A DNA stretch of 64,000 bases from Halococcus sediminicola (GCF_000755245.1 NZ_BBMP01000022.1:372001-436000); one strand, 5' to 3'. Positions 51,578-60,824 are shown, numbered from the stretch's first letter. Translations and numbers: made by a program. Notes: a model not told the origin generated them from the sequence alone.

Positions 51578-52789
51578 TCAGTCGGTCGCCGCGGCATCAG
51601 CCCGCTCGACCGCCGCGAAGCCGCGTTCGAGATCGGCGAGCAGGTCCTCAGGGTGTTCGATGCCGACCGAGACCCGGATCAGGGTGTCGGTGATGCCGTT
51701 TGCGAGGCGCGTCTCGCGCGGGATCGGTTCGTGGGTCATCCCGGCGGGATGCTCGATGAGGCTCTCGACGCCGCCGAGGCTCACGGCGAGCGAGAAGACG
51801 TCGAGCGCTTCGAGGAAGGCCCGCGCATCGCCGAAGTCGCCGTCGAGTTCGAAGGAGAGCACGCCGCCGAAGCCCGATTGTTGGGCGCGGGCGAGCTCGT
51901 GCTGGGGATGGCTATCGAGGCCCGGATAGTGCACATCCCGAACCGCCTCGTGCTCGTCGAGATGGGTGGCGAGGATCGATGCGTTCTCCTCGTGGCGCTC
52001 CATCCGGACGGGCAGCGTCTTCAATCCGCGCGCGACGAGGAACGAATCGAAGGGCGCGAGCATGTCGCCCAGCCCGACCCGCTGGTGGAATTCGAGCGTC
52101 GCGGCGAGGTCGTCATCGCTCGTGATCGCCGCGCCGCCGACCGAGTCGGAGTGGCCGTTAATGTACTTGGTCGTGCTGTGGACCACGACGTCGGCACCCA
52201 GATCGAGCGGCTGCTGGAAGTACGGACTTAAGAACGTATTGTCGACGATGAAGGTCGCGTCGCCGACCGCCGCCGCGATGGCCTCGATGTCGCAGAGTTT
52301 CAGCAGGGGGTTGGTCGGCGTCTCCATCATCACGAGCGTCGTCTCGGGTTCGATGGCCGCCGCCACGGTCCCAGGGTCGGTCGCGTCGACGAAATCGACG
52401 GCCACGTCGAGACGGCTCTCGAAGACGGTCTCCAGGAGTCGCTGCGTCCCGGCGTAGAGACCGTCGAACGCGACGACGTGGTCGCCCGGTTCGACGACGG
52501 ACAGTACTGTGGTCGCGATCGCCGCCGTCCCCGAGGAGAACGCGAACGCGCGGTCGCCGCCTTCGAGCGCCGCGAGGCGTTCTTCGAGGGCGTGTCGCGT
52601 CGGGTTCGAGAGCCGCGAGTAGAGGAACTCGCCGGCCGCCGGATCGGCGTCGTCGAGACCGATGCTCGGGTCGAGCGCGTCCAGCTCGAACGTCGAGGAG
52701 AGGTGGATCGGCCGCACCACATCGCCGGTCTCCGAGGAACGCCCGCCCGTGCCGATGGCCGTCGTGTCGAACCGCCGGTCGTCGTCCAT
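51578..52789 (-). CDS. Cystathionine gamma-synthase/lyase family PLP enzyme
   Basis: The 403-residue trans-sulfuration enzyme has the PLP lysine in VVHSTTKYINGHSD, the substrate-contact FAFSSGTAAI segment and the late SLGGVESLIEHPAGMTHE block, typical of MetB/MetC/CGL enzymes. Direction (synthase or lyase) cannot be told. The ATG at 52789 is chosen; a 52825 ATG lies only about 14 bases after a TAATTATT box (52836-52843), too close to be in the transcript. Confidence 0.9.
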   Translation of the reverse strand: MDDDRRFDTTAIGTGGRSSETGDVVRPIHLSSTFELDALDPSIGLDDADPAAGEFLYSRLSNPTRHALEERLAALEGGDRAFAFSSGTAAIATTVLSVVEPGDHVVAFDGLYAGTQRLLETVFESRLDVAVDFVDATDPGTVAAAIEPETTLVMMETPTNPLLKLCDIEAIAAAVGDATFIVDNTFLSPYFQQPLDLGADVVVHSTTKYINGHSDSVGGAAITSDDDLAATLEFHQRVGLGDMLAPFDSFLVARGLKTLPVRMERHEENASILATHLDEHEAVRDVHYPGLDSHPQHELARAQQSGFGGVLSFELDGDFGDARAFLEALDVFSLAVSLGGVESLIEHPAGMTHEPIPRETRLANGITDTLIRVSVGIEHPEDLLADLERGFAAVERADAAATD

Positions 52790-52913
52790 GTCGGCGCTAC
52801 CGGCTCCCCTACCAAAACTCTTCATCAGTTGTCAGTAATTATTGCCGGCGCGATATGAGCGATGGTTATTCGAGACGGGTGGCGTCGCTCGACGAGACGT
52901 GTAATCGTGGCAA

Positions 52914-52922
52914 AAGTATATC
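52914..52922 (+). promoter_or_regulatory. TATA box for small membrane protein gene
   Basis: AAGTATATC at about 52914-52922 is centred 28 bases before the ATG at 52947, which fits a leaderless promoter. Confidence 0.6.
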
Positions 52923-52946
52923 CGTAACAATACGGAAAACGAACGT

Positions 52947-53291
52947 ATGGACCGCCGTGTGGTGCTCGGTCTCGGGGTCAAATACGGCGTTCTGTACGCC
53001 GGTGGCACCGTTCTCGCCGTACTCGTCGGGAGTCAGGTCGTCGGGTATGCGTTCGGTCTCGCCGCGCTGGTCATGTTACTGGGCACGCTCGTCGTTCTTC
53101 CGTTGCTGTTCGGTGCGTCGGACGCCGATCTCGATACCGTCGAGGAGGGTGGTACGGTCGGCTTTCAAGACGTTACGGACCCATCGCAGTACCAGCCCGA
53201 TTCGCTCTCGTTACCCGGCAAGTTCCAACTCGGCATGTACGTGCTCGGTATCGCGGCGTACAGCGCGATCGGACTGGCGGTAACGATGTAG
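52947..53291 (+). CDS. Small three-helix membrane protein
   Basis: The 114-residue protein has helices at about residues 8-30, 33-55 and 92-112, with an acidic loop of about 35 residues (GASDADLDTVEEGG). I do not recognise a named family; it looks like the many haloarchaeal short integral membrane proteins. It has its own TATA box and convergent relation with the MutS-like gene, so it is a single-gene unit. Confidence 0.78.
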   Translation: MDRRVVLGLGVKYGVLYAGGTVLAVLVGSQVVGYAFGLAALVMLLGTLVVLPLLFGASDADLDTVEEGGTVGFQDVTDPSQYQPDSLSLPGKFQLGMYVLGIAAYSAIGLAVTM

Positions 53292-53320
53292 CCACCGAAA
53301 ATGGGACCAAAAACGATGGT

Positions 53321-55303
53321 CTACTCGAACTTCTCCAGTAATCGCTCGTAGAACTCGCCGTTCACGCCCGTTTCGTCCTCGGTAGCGAGTTTCTCGACGA
53401 TGAGTTCGGGCGTCGAGCGCGCGAGAACGCCCTTCTTCGGCGAGCGCTCGACCACCAACTCGCCGTCTTCGAGTCCGACGGCCTCGATACCGTCGACCGA
53501 AACCTCGAAATCGGCCGCCTCGCGGATCTCGCCGGCGAGATGCGAGACGAACACCCCTGTGGTCTCGCCGGCGAGCGCTTCGAGGATGCCGGCGATGATG
53601 GTCGCCGACGCGCCGGGTTCGGTGATGCTTTCGAGTTCGTCGACCAGCACGAGCCGTCGCGTCTCGCCGGCGACGAGCCCGGCGAACTCCCGAAGCGTGG
53701 CCTCGAACGCACCCGCATCGAGCGTGCCCTGACTTTTCGCTTGGTAGTGCAACGCCTCGTAGCGCTCGATGCGCACCGATTCGGCGGGGACGGGCAAGCC
53801 CATGTGGGAAAGCACCGTCACGAGCGCGAGCAGGTCGAGCGTCGATGTCTTGCCCCCCGAGTTCACCCCCGAGAGCAGCGTCGGTCCCGACACCGCGTAG
53901 TCGACCGGCTCGACGTCCGCGAAGGCGCAGTCGAGCAGCGGTGAGCAGCCACCTTCGACGGCGATGCCCGTCCCCTCGAATGCGGGGAGGACGCAGTCGA
54001 AATCACGGGCGAAGCGCGCAACGGCGAGTTCGACGTCGCGGTCGAGCGCCGCCCGGACGAGGTCGTCACAGCCCTCGCGCATGCCGGCGAGGTCGGCCGC
54101 GAGACCGCGCTTCAACTGTGCCGCCCGGCGGTCGCGCGCCACCGTCAGATCCTCGCGCAGCCGATTGACGACGCCCTCGTCGTGTTCGACCGGAAACGTC
54201 GGCTCCTCGGGGAACGCCCGCACCGCAAGCTCCGCCTCGCTGTCGGTGAGCGCCAGCGCGTCGACGAGTTGCTCGCGCGCGGCGTCGATGGCGGCGGCGT
54301 GTTCGTCTTCGAGTTCGCGCGAGAGCAACGAGTCGACGCCCGCACCCTGCTCGACCAGCGAGAGCAGATCAGCGCCCTCGATAGTGACGTCGCGTTCCTC
54401 GATGGCCTCACGGAGCCGGTCGTTGGCGACGCTCTCGGCGGTGGAGACCGCCGCGTCGAGGTCCGCGACGGCGCGTTCGAGCCTGTCGAGCTCCTCGTCG
54501 CCGATCACCCCGCCATCGTCGTCGAGGTTCGAGAGGCGGGTCTCGAGCGCCGCGAGGTCGAGAGGGGATTCGAGATCCGCGGCGCGGTGGACGGCGGCGG
54601 CTGCTCGAAGGCGCTCGCGGTTGTGCGCGAAGAAGGCGAGCGTGCGCTCGGGGACCACCTCTTCAGGACTGTCGAGCGCGTCGGGCATGACGCGCACGTC
54701 GCCGTCGATATCGACGCCGGCAAAGGTTTCGTCGAGCGCGATGACCGTCGCGTAGCCGCGCGCGAGGTCCGCCAGCTCTCGGGTGTTCTCGACCGCCTCG
54801 ACCGACAGCTCCGGGAACGCGTCTTGAGCCTCGGCGTGGCGCTCGGCGTCCGTGGTGGCGAGACAGCGCTCACGGATCCGTCCCGTGGACGGTGATTCGA
54901 GCGGCGCGACGCCGGCGAGTGCCTCGAGCACGTCGGGGTCGGCTTCGCGCTCCATCGCCCGCTCGACCCACTCGCGGACCTCCTCGATGCGCGAGGCACT
55001 GCCGGTGGGAAAGAGCGTCTCCAGCCGCCGGGCGGCGTCGTCGGTGACCGCGCGCTCCTGAAGCAGACCGAGTACGTCGCGGTATATCTCCCGCGAGCGT
55101 TCGGTGGCGAGGAACTCCCCGGAATCGTCGTGTTCGGCTCTGATGGCTCCGCGCGCGATGGCCGCCGCCCGCCCCGGCGAGATGCCGGGCGCGCGGGCGA
55201 GCGCCGCCACGTCGCCCTCCCGCAGCGCCCGTTCGGGATTCTCCAGCGAATCGAGCCGCTCGGCGGTCTTCGCGCCGACCCCCGGAACGGATTCGAGGTC
55301 CAT
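53321..55303 (-). CDS. MutS-family ATPase with N-terminal helix-hairpin-helix
   Basis: The 660-residue protein begins with a helix-hairpin-helix-like unit (LESVPGVGAKTAERLDSLENPERALREGDVAALARAPGISPGRAAAIA). A long helical middle with a coiled-coil core follows, then a MutS ATPase domain: Walker A SGVNSGGKTST and Walker B LVLVDELESITEPGASA. The mismatch-recognition domain of MutS1 (Phe-x-Glu) is absent, as is a C-terminal Smr nuclease. This resembles the archaeal MutS2/MutS5 class, linked to recombination or branched DNA rather than mismatch repair. It is divergent from larE. Confidence 0.87.
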   Translation of the reverse strand: MDLESVPGVGAKTAERLDSLENPERALREGDVAALARAPGISPGRAAAIARGAIRAEHDDSGEFLATERSREIYRDVLGLLQERAVTDDAARRLETLFPTGSASRIEEVREWVERAMEREADPDVLEALAGVAPLESPSTGRIRERCLATTDAERHAEAQDAFPELSVEAVENTRELADLARGYATVIALDETFAGVDIDGDVRVMPDALDSPEEVVPERTLAFFAHNRERLRAAAAVHRAADLESPLDLAALETRLSNLDDDGGVIGDEELDRLERAVADLDAAVSTAESVANDRLREAIEERDVTIEGADLLSLVEQGAGVDSLLSRELEDEHAAAIDAAREQLVDALALTDSEAELAVRAFPEEPTFPVEHDEGVVNRLREDLTVARDRRAAQLKRGLAADLAGMREGCDDLVRAALDRDVELAVARFARDFDCVLPAFEGTGIAVEGGCSPLLDCAFADVEPVDYAVSGPTLLSGVNSGGKTSTLDLLALVTVLSHMGLPVPAESVRIERYEALHYQAKSQGTLDAGAFEATLREFAGLVAGETRRLVLVDELESITEPGASATIIAGILEALAGETTGVFVSHLAGEIREAADFEVSVDGIEAVGLEDGELVVERSPKKGVLARSTPELIVEKLATEDETGVNGEFYERLLEKFE

Positions 55304-55390
55304 CGCTTCGGTCGAATCGTGCCGGGGGCAAAAACCATCCGGGCAGCACACGAGCGCCGTGCTTTTGACGCATGGCCCCCGACGGGTGGC

Positions 55391-56245
55391 ATGAGCGTCG
55401 CAGACAAGGCGACCGCCGCTCGCGAGGACCTCGCCGACCGCGACGGCGTGCTCGTCGCCTTCTCGGGCGGGGTGGATTCGAGCGTGGTCGCGGCGCTGGC
55501 CCACGACGCGCTCGGCGACGACGCGGTGGCCTGCACCGCAAAGAGCGAGACGCTGCCCGACGCCGAACTCGAGGATACGAAACGAGTGGTCGACGAAATC
55601 GGGATCCGCCACGAGATCGTCGAGTTCTCGGAACTCAGTAGTGATGAATTCGTCAGAAACGACGGCGAACGCTGCTATCACTGCCGGACGATGCGGCTGT
55701 CGGCCATGTTCGACGCCGCCCGCGAGTTGGGAATTTCGACTGTCTGTGACGGCACGAACGCCTCGGACCCCGGCGAGGGCCACCGCCCCGGCCTGCGCGC
55801 GGTCGAGGAACTCGATGCGTACTCGCCGCTGCTCGAACACGACATCACGAAGGAGGAAGTCAGGGAGATCGCCCGCGACTATGGATTGTCGGTGTCGGAA
55901 AAGCCCTCGATGGCGTGTCTCTCCTCGCGGATCCCCACAGGGTTGGAAGTCACCGAGGAGCGCCTGACGCGCGTCGAGAAGGCCGAAACCCTGCTCCGAA
56001 CGTGGGGGTTCGAGCAGTTTCGTGTGCGCGACCACGACGGACTGGCCCGCATCGAGGTCGCGCCCGCGGAGTTGGAGCGCGCGCTCGACCCCGACTTCGC
56101 CCGGGCGGCCCGCGAGCATCTCTCGGACATCGGTTTCGAGCACGTGACGCTCGACCTAGAGGGGTATCGAACTGGAAGTGTGAGCCCCGCCGAGACCGAC
56201 ACTGACCTCGACCTCGGTGCGGAGTACCCGACCGCCGAGGACTGA
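55391..56245 (+). CDS. larE: Sulfur transferase LarE (nickel-pincer cofactor synthesis)
   Basis: The 284-residue PP-loop enzyme gives its own cysteine sulfur to the pyridinium carboxylate precursor of the nickel-pincer cofactor. The PP-loop is SGGVDSS (25-31). The sacrificial Cys lies at Cys176 in PSMACLSSR, the same position as in the studied enzyme. A CYHC pair (95-98) is extra. It works with LarB (61031) and LarC; LarC and a LarA racemase are not in this window. Confidence 0.93.
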   Translation: MSVADKATAAREDLADRDGVLVAFSGGVDSSVVAALAHDALGDDAVACTAKSETLPDAELEDTKRVVDEIGIRHEIVEFSELSSDEFVRNDGERCYHCRTMRLSAMFDAARELGISTVCDGTNASDPGEGHRPGLRAVEELDAYSPLLEHDITKEEVREIARDYGLSVSEKPSMACLSSRIPTGLEVTEERLTRVEKAETLLRTWGFEQFRVRDHDGLARIEVAPAELERALDPDFARAAREHLSDIGFEHVTLDLEGYRTGSVSPAETDTDLDLGAEYPTAED

Positions 56246-56305
56246 CCCACGTCGAACCCGATAGTCGTCCGAAATTTTACAACAGTTCGCGAAGACGTGT
56301 TCCAC

Positions 56306-56503
56306 ATGGCGCTTCGTCTCGATCGGGAGAGCTTCGACGACACGCGGCAGGCAGAGGCAGGGGTGGTCGCCGGTGCGACGGGCGCGGTCGTCGCCATCGG
56401 TTCCGGCGCGAGCGGTGCCGTCGAGATCGCGCTGGTGACCGGTCTGGTCGCGCTCGTGTTGGGATACGGGATCGTGCTGGCGGCGATGGCCGAGTGGAAC
56501 TGA
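56306..56503 (+). CDS. Small two-helix membrane protein (65 residues)
   Basis: A short basic-acidic N-terminus (MALRLDRESFDDTRQAEAG) is followed by two hydrophobic segments (AGVVAGATGAVVAIGSGASG and VEIALVTGLVALVLGYGIVL). A TTTTAC box is centred about 29 bases before the ATG at 56306. The protein is of unknown family. An upstream GTG at 56297 is possible but is too close to the box for a leaderless start. Confidence 0.72.
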   Translation: MALRLDRESFDDTRQAEAGVVAGATGAVVAIGSGASGAVEIALVTGLVALVLGYGIVLAAMAEWN

Positions 56504-56567
56504 CCGCGGGCGGGACGGCTGCGGCGGCTACAGCGACCAGAATCGTTTTCATCGCCACCGCTGAACG

Positions 56568-56963
56568 ATGAGTATGGCCGGTCTTCCACGTCGCGCTCTC
56601 GCCGTTCTCGTCGTCCTCGTCGTCGTTTCGAGCGGCTGTCTCACGCTCGACCCGACGATCGCGGCCGACACGGGCGGGTCGGCGGTCTTCGAGAGCGTCT
56701 CGGTGGACGAACCGTGGGCGAGCGAGCACGTTCGCGCCAACGCCACGCTGGCTTCGACGCCGACGGCGGGCGACGTCACGACGATAACGATAATCGGCGC
56801 GGACGGACGAGAGTACGACACGGTGAGCGTCGCGTCGGGCCAGTCGGTCGTCGCGCTCTGGATCCCGACCAACAAGAACACGACGCTCGTCGCCTCCAAT
56901 AGCGTGAATTCGACGACGCTCGATTCGCTCAACGTCTCGACGGGCGGCGACCGGATCCCCTGA
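56568..56963 (+). CDS. Putative secreted lipoprotein
   Basis: The 131-residue protein has a signal sequence (LPRRALAVLVVLVVVSSGC) with a lipobox ending in Cys24. The paired Arg hints at Tat export, but the full motif is weak. The mature part has repeated beta-like segments (VTTITIIGADGREYDTVSVASGQSVVALWIP) and several N-x-S/T sites (NAT, NTT, NST, NVS) for glycosylation. Function is unknown. It precedes the DUF4177 gene. Confidence 0.8.
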   Translation: MSMAGLPRRALAVLVVLVVVSSGCLTLDPTIAADTGGSAVFESVSVDEPWASEHVRANATLASTPTAGDVTTITIIGADGREYDTVSVASGQSVVALWIPTNKNTTLVASNSVNSTTLDSLNVSTGGDRIP

Positions 56964-57007
56964 GTCGGGACGGAGGGACTTTTAGCGCCGACGGCTCTGG
57001 GTGGCGT

Positions 57008-57223
57008 ATGGACGACCCGGACTCCCCGCCGAGATGGGAGTACGAAATCATCAGACCGCCGCGCGACGAGACGAAAAAGGAGGCCGCGAACCCGAAAGCC
57101 GAGATCAACGCCCTCGCGGCCGACGGCTGGCGACTCGTCGAGACCATCGACTATTCGAGCGGCGGTACCAAGTACATGGTCTTCGAGCGACCGTGTGCCG
57201 AACAGTCAGAGGATGCCCCGTGA
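57008..57223 (+). CDS. DUF4177 family protein
   Basis: The 71-residue protein (RWEYEIIRPPRDETKKEAANPKAEINALAADGWRLVETIDYSSGGTKYMVFER) is a full-length DUF4177 domain, a small beta-alpha protein found widely with membrane neighbours. A CTTTTAG box about 27 bases upstream fits the ATG at 57008. The stop overlaps the next gene (GTGA), so it is coupled to the membrane protein that follows. Confidence 0.86.
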   Translation: MDDPDSPPRWEYEIIRPPRDETKKEAANPKAEINALAADGWRLVETIDYSSGGTKYMVFERPCAEQSEDAP

Positions 57224-58263
57224 CGGCCGAGGTCGACGAGTCGAACGTCGATACCGACGTCGACGTCAGTACGGCGAACACGATGCGGGCGCGAGCCGAC
57301 GAGAGCCGCGTCAAACTCTGGATACTGCTGAAGGCGAACCGACTCGTCCTCACGGGCGGGCTCGCGGTCGCCTTCTTCGTCGTCTTCGTCATCGGCATCA
57401 CGGTGTTGCCACCGCCGTTGATCCCCCAACTCAACAACAGCGACACGATCGACACGCTGTTTTCGACGATGATCAGCGCCGTCATCACCGGCGTGACGCT
57501 CGTCGTCACCATCTCCCAGCTCGTGCTCTCACAGGAGAACGGCCCGCTCGGTGACCAGCGAAAGCGCATGGAGGACTCGATGGACTTCCGGGACTACACC
57601 GAGGAACTCGTCGGCTCGCCGAGTCCCGCCGATCCATCCGCGTTCCTCCGGAACCTCATCGACGTCTGTCAGGAGCGCGCCGAGGCGGTCCGCGAGGAGT
57701 TCGGTGACATCGAGAGCGACCAACTCCGCTGGGAGGTCGACCAGTTCACCCAGAGCGTCATCGGCAACTCCGAGGAGGTCCGCGAGCAGCTCGAAGGGGG
57801 GACCTTCGGCGATTTCGACGTGACCTTCGCGGCACTGAACTTCAACTACGGCTGGAAGATATTCCAGGTCGAACGGCTGCTCCACGACCACGAGGAGGAC
57901 CTCGGCCAGCCCGAAAACGAACTGCTTCACGAACTGAAGACCGCGCTGTCGATGTTCGGGCCGGCACGCGAACACGTGAAGACGCTGTACTTCGAGTGGG
58001 CGTTGACGTCGCTGTCGCAGTTGATACTCTACGCGGCGATGCCGGCACTCGCCGTCGCGGGCATCATGACGGTCATCGGCGAGGCGGGAACGCTCACGGG
58101 GAGCACGCTCGGCGTCGAGAACATCGCCTTCCTGGTCGGCGTGACGCTGACGATAACCCTACTCCCTTTCTTCCTGCTCGTCTCGTACGTCTCACGCATC
58201 GTGACGCTCGCCAAGCGGACGCTCGCCATCGAGCCGCTCATCCTCCGGGAGTCCCAGCGGTAG
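57220..58263 (+). CDS. Multi-helix membrane protein of unknown function
   Basis: The 347-residue protein has two N-terminal helices (LVLTGGLAVAFFVVFVIGITVL and MISAVITGVTLVVTISQLVL). A long soluble, acidic, helical middle (about 110-240) and two C-terminal helices (YAAMPALAVAGIMTVI and AFLVGVTLTITLLPFFLLVSYV) follow. The architecture recalls DUF-type haloarchaeal proteins with a bestrophin-like layout, but I do not assign a family. It starts at GTG within the DUF4177 stop, hence is probably its functional partner. Confidence 0.78.
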   Translation: MTAEVDESNVDTDVDVSTANTMRARADESRVKLWILLKANRLVLTGGLAVAFFVVFVIGITVLPPPLIPQLNNSDTIDTLFSTMISAVITGVTLVVTISQLVLSQENGPLGDQRKRMEDSMDFRDYTEELVGSPSPADPSAFLRNLIDVCQERAEAVREEFGDIESDQLRWEVDQFTQSVIGNSEEVREQLEGGTFGDFDVTFAALNFNYGWKIFQVERLLHDHEEDLGQPENELLHELKTALSMFGPAREHVKTLYFEWALTSLSQLILYAAMPALAVAGIMTVIGEAGTLTGSTLGVENIAFLVGVTLTITLLPFFLLVSYVSRIVTLAKRTLAIEPLILRESQR

Positions 58264-58278
58264 GGCGATCGACCGGCT

Positions 58279-58890
58279 CTACACCGACTCCCGATAGCTC
58301 GTGTCGTTTCGGCGCACCAGCTCGAACGTCTCCGCAGTTGGTTGGAGTTCGTTCACCGCGCAGTTGTCCTGTGAGTGCTCGTCGATGATCGTCGCGTAGT
58401 CGAGTCCCATGACGTGGCTGCAGACCGCGTACAGCGGCCCGCCGTGGGTGACGACCAGCACCGTTTCGTCGACAGCGAGCGCATCGAAGCCGGCCAGCAC
58501 GCGCTCGCGCAGGTCGAGCAAACTCTCGCCGCGCTCGGGCGTCGCCGCGAGCGCCGCCTCGCCCGACTGGCCCACGGAGAACTCGGGATACTCCTCGAAC
58601 ATCGTCTCGTAGGTCAGTCCCTGATAGACGCCGAAATCGCGCTCGCGCCAGCGTTTCTCGAACGTGGACTCGGGGTCCACGCCCGCCCGGTGGATGCGCT
58701 CGGCCGTCTCGCGGGTCCGCCGGAGGTCCGAGGCCACGGTTCTATCGAATTCGTAGCGCGCGGCGAGGTGTTCGCCGACGCGGGTGGCCTGTTCGCGCCC
58801 GCGCTCGGACAGCGGCGTCGGTGCCCAGCCCTGGAGGCGTCGCTCGGCGTTCCAGTCGGTCTCGCCGTGGCGAACGAGTACGACGGTCAT
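58279..58890 (-). CDS. Histidine phosphatase family protein
   Basis: The 203-residue protein has the phosphoglycerate-mutase-like motif LVRHGETDWNAERRLQGW (catalytic His8), ERWRERDFGVYQGLTYE-like active site and VVTHGGPLYAVC with the second His. It removes phosphate from small molecules; the substrate is unknown, and cofactor-dependent mutase activity is unlikely in archaea. It is divergent from the hexomutase gene. Confidence 0.9.
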   Translation of the reverse strand: MTVVLVRHGETDWNAERRLQGWAPTPLSERGREQATRVGEHLAARYEFDRTVASDLRRTRETAERIHRAGVDPESTFEKRWRERDFGVYQGLTYETMFEEYPEFSVGQSGEAALAATPERGESLLDLRERVLAGFDALAVDETVLVVTHGGPLYAVCSHVMGLDYATIIDEHSQDNCAVNELQPTAETFELVRRNDTSYRESV

Positions 58891-58982
58891 GGGTCGTGTG
58901 AGACGGCCATCCGAAAGAGCGTTCGTATCGGCTCGCCGCTCGCGTGAGTCAGCGTTTTGTACGGCTCGGCATTCGAACTACT

Positions 58983-60299
58983 ATGTTCGGCACCAGCGGC
59001 ATCCGTGGACCGGTCGGTGAGGAGGTCACCGCGGCGCTCGCCCTCGACGTGGGGCGCGCGCTCGGCGTCGACTGCGAGCGCGTCGTCGTTGGGCGCGACC
59101 CCCGCGAGAGCGGTCGTCTCCTCACTGACGCGCTGACCGCCGGCCTGCGAGAATCGGGTACCGATGTACTGGACGCGGGCCTCGCGGCGACCCCGACCGT
59201 GGCCAGGGCGGTCGGCTGGCAGGACGCCGAGGCCGGCGTCTCGGTGACGGCGAGTCACAACCCGGCACCGGACAACGGGCTCAAGCTCTGGCAGCCGAGC
59301 GGACAGGCCTTCGACGAGAAGCGTCGCGAGGAAATTTCTCGGCGCGTGCGCGAGGGCGAGTCGAACCTCGTCCCGTGGGACGATCTCGGCGAGCGACGCG
59401 AGATCGACGCGGGTGAGTACCACCTGAACGTACTCGGCGAGATCGAGATCGACGACCCCGCATCAGTAATCGTCGATCTCGGCAACGGTGCCGGCGGCGT
59501 CACGGTCGACGCCCTCCAGCGGCTCGGCTGCGAGGTCGAGACGCTCAACGCCCAGCCCGACGGCTCCTTTCCGGGACGGCCCTCCGAACCCACCGCCGAG
59601 AACTGCGAATCGCTACGTGCGCTCGTCGAGGCGAGCAATGCTGCAGTGGGACTCGCCCACGACGGCGACGCCGACCGCTTGCGGGCCGTAACCGACGACG
59701 GGGAGTTCATCTCCGGCGACGTCCTGCTCGCGCTGTTCGCCCGTGAGGCGGTCGCCGAGAGCAACGTCGGCGATCCCCAGGTCGCCGTCCCCGTGGACAC
59801 GAGCCTCGCGGTCGACGACGCGCTCGCGCCGGCGGCGTCGGTCACCCACACGAGAGTGGGCGACGTCTTCGTCGCCGAGCGCGCCACCGACGCGGACGTG
59901 GTATTCGGCGGCGAGCCGAGCGGCGCGTGGATATGGCCCGCTCAGACTCTGTGTCCGGACGGCCCGCTCGCGGCCTGCCGGTTGGTGGCCCTCGCCGCCG
60001 AGCGCTCGCTCGCCGAGCGCGTCGACGAGATCGAGACGTACCCGATCCGGCGCGAGAGCATCGAAGTCACGGACAAGGGTGGAGTGATGGAGCGCGTCGA
60101 GGAGCGAGTGACAGGGGAGTACGAGGCGGTGCGAACGCTCGACGGGGTTCGGGTCGATTTCGACGACGGCTGGGTGCTGGTGCGCGCGAGCGGGACCCAG
60201 CCGCTGGTGCGGATCACCGCCGAGGCGCGCGACGACGGGCGCTGCGAGGCACTGTTCGAGAGAGCGGGCGCTATCGTCGAGGACGCACGAGAGAAGTAG
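58983..60299 (+). CDS. glmM: Phosphoglucosamine mutase-like phosphohexomutase
   Basis: The 438-residue protein opens MFGTSGIRGPVGEEV, with the phosphoserine in VTASHNPAPDNGLK (Ser91). The metal-binding DGDADR, substrate GGEPSGAWIW and late RASGTQPLVRITAE blocks complete the four domains. The GIRG start and GEPSG loop favour GlmM-type activity; phosphomannomutase is the alternative. The ATG at 58983 is used; upstream frame residues lack the pattern. Confidence 0.9.
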   Translation: MFGTSGIRGPVGEEVTAALALDVGRALGVDCERVVVGRDPRESGRLLTDALTAGLRESGTDVLDAGLAATPTVARAVGWQDAEAGVSVTASHNPAPDNGLKLWQPSGQAFDEKRREEISRRVREGESNLVPWDDLGERREIDAGEYHLNVLGEIEIDDPASVIVDLGNGAGGVTVDALQRLGCEVETLNAQPDGSFPGRPSEPTAENCESLRALVEASNAAVGLAHDGDADRLRAVTDDGEFISGDVLLALFAREAVAESNVGDPQVAVPVDTSLAVDDALAPAASVTHTRVGDVFVAERATDADVVFGGEPSGAWIWPAQTLCPDGPLAACRLVALAAERSLAERVDEIETYPIRRESIEVTDKGGVMERVEERVTGEYEAVRTLDGVRVDFDDGWVLVRASGTQPLVRITAEARDDGRCEALFERAGAIVEDAREK

Positions 60300-60305
60300 G
60301 CCGGT

Positions 60306-60464
60306 TCAGCTTCGTCGCGTCGAGCGCGCCTGCCTGACCTCCGCACCGTCGCGGATCTTGTCCTCACACTGGGGACAGACGCGTGGTTCGTCGATGCCGC
60401 TCGGGGTGAACACTCGCGCGTAGGCCGCCGTCACGAACGCACCACAGTTTTGGCATTCCGGCAT
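60306..60464 (-). CDS. DUF7563-type zinc ribbon miniprotein
   Basis: The 52-residue protein MPECQNCGAFVTAAYARVFT has CxxC at 4-7 and a second CPQC pair, forming a zinc ribbon; the tail is basic (RQARSTRRS). A TATATATT box is centred about 26 bases upstream (60487-60494), right for a leaderless start at 60464. A second member of the same type is encoded at 61911-62060. Function is unknown. Confidence 0.85.
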   Translation of the reverse strand: MPECQNCGAFVTAAYARVFTPSGIDEPRVCPQCEDKIRDGAEVRQARSTRRS

Positions 60465-60633
60465 GGAGTGTGATTTCGTGGCATCCAATATATAGGCCAC
60501 GGTACGCTCGTGCACGGTCTGCCGGTTTCTCCGCCGGTCCAAGCGCTCGATGCGGCCGCGTGCCGGTCACGGCGCGCGATGAATCGAGCGCTGTCGCTGG
60601 CGGCGAGATGACCGAAAAATCGGGGGTTCGACC

Positions 60634-60801
60634 TTACAGGTCGCGCGGCTGGACGGTCTTTCGGTCGTTCTCGTCGGCGCGACGGGCGGCGTTTTCGAGC
60701 AGCGTCGAAACCTCCTCGTCGAGGGCGTCGTAGAAGTCCGACGAGACGTTCATGTCGCTCAGCTCATCCTTGACGGCGGCTTTGACGATCAGGTCTGCCA
60801 T
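60634..60801 (-). CDS. DUF1931-type histone-fold-like miniprotein
   Basis: The 55-residue protein (MADLIVKAAVKDELSDMNVS, then DFYDALDEEVSTLLENAARRADENDRKTVQPRDL) matches the DUF1931 family of histone-fold-like proteins. The end RKTVQPRDL is the typical histone loop-helix finish, suggesting DNA binding as a dimer or in a larger assembly. An AATATTTATAAAG box lies about 28 bases upstream. It is too short to be shown by common gene finders. Confidence 0.88.
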   Translation of the reverse strand: MADLIVKAAVKDELSDMNVSSDFYDALDEEVSTLLENAARRADENDRKTVQPRDL

Positions 60802-60824
60802 ACAAAGTCGTTTTCAGAAGGGCG

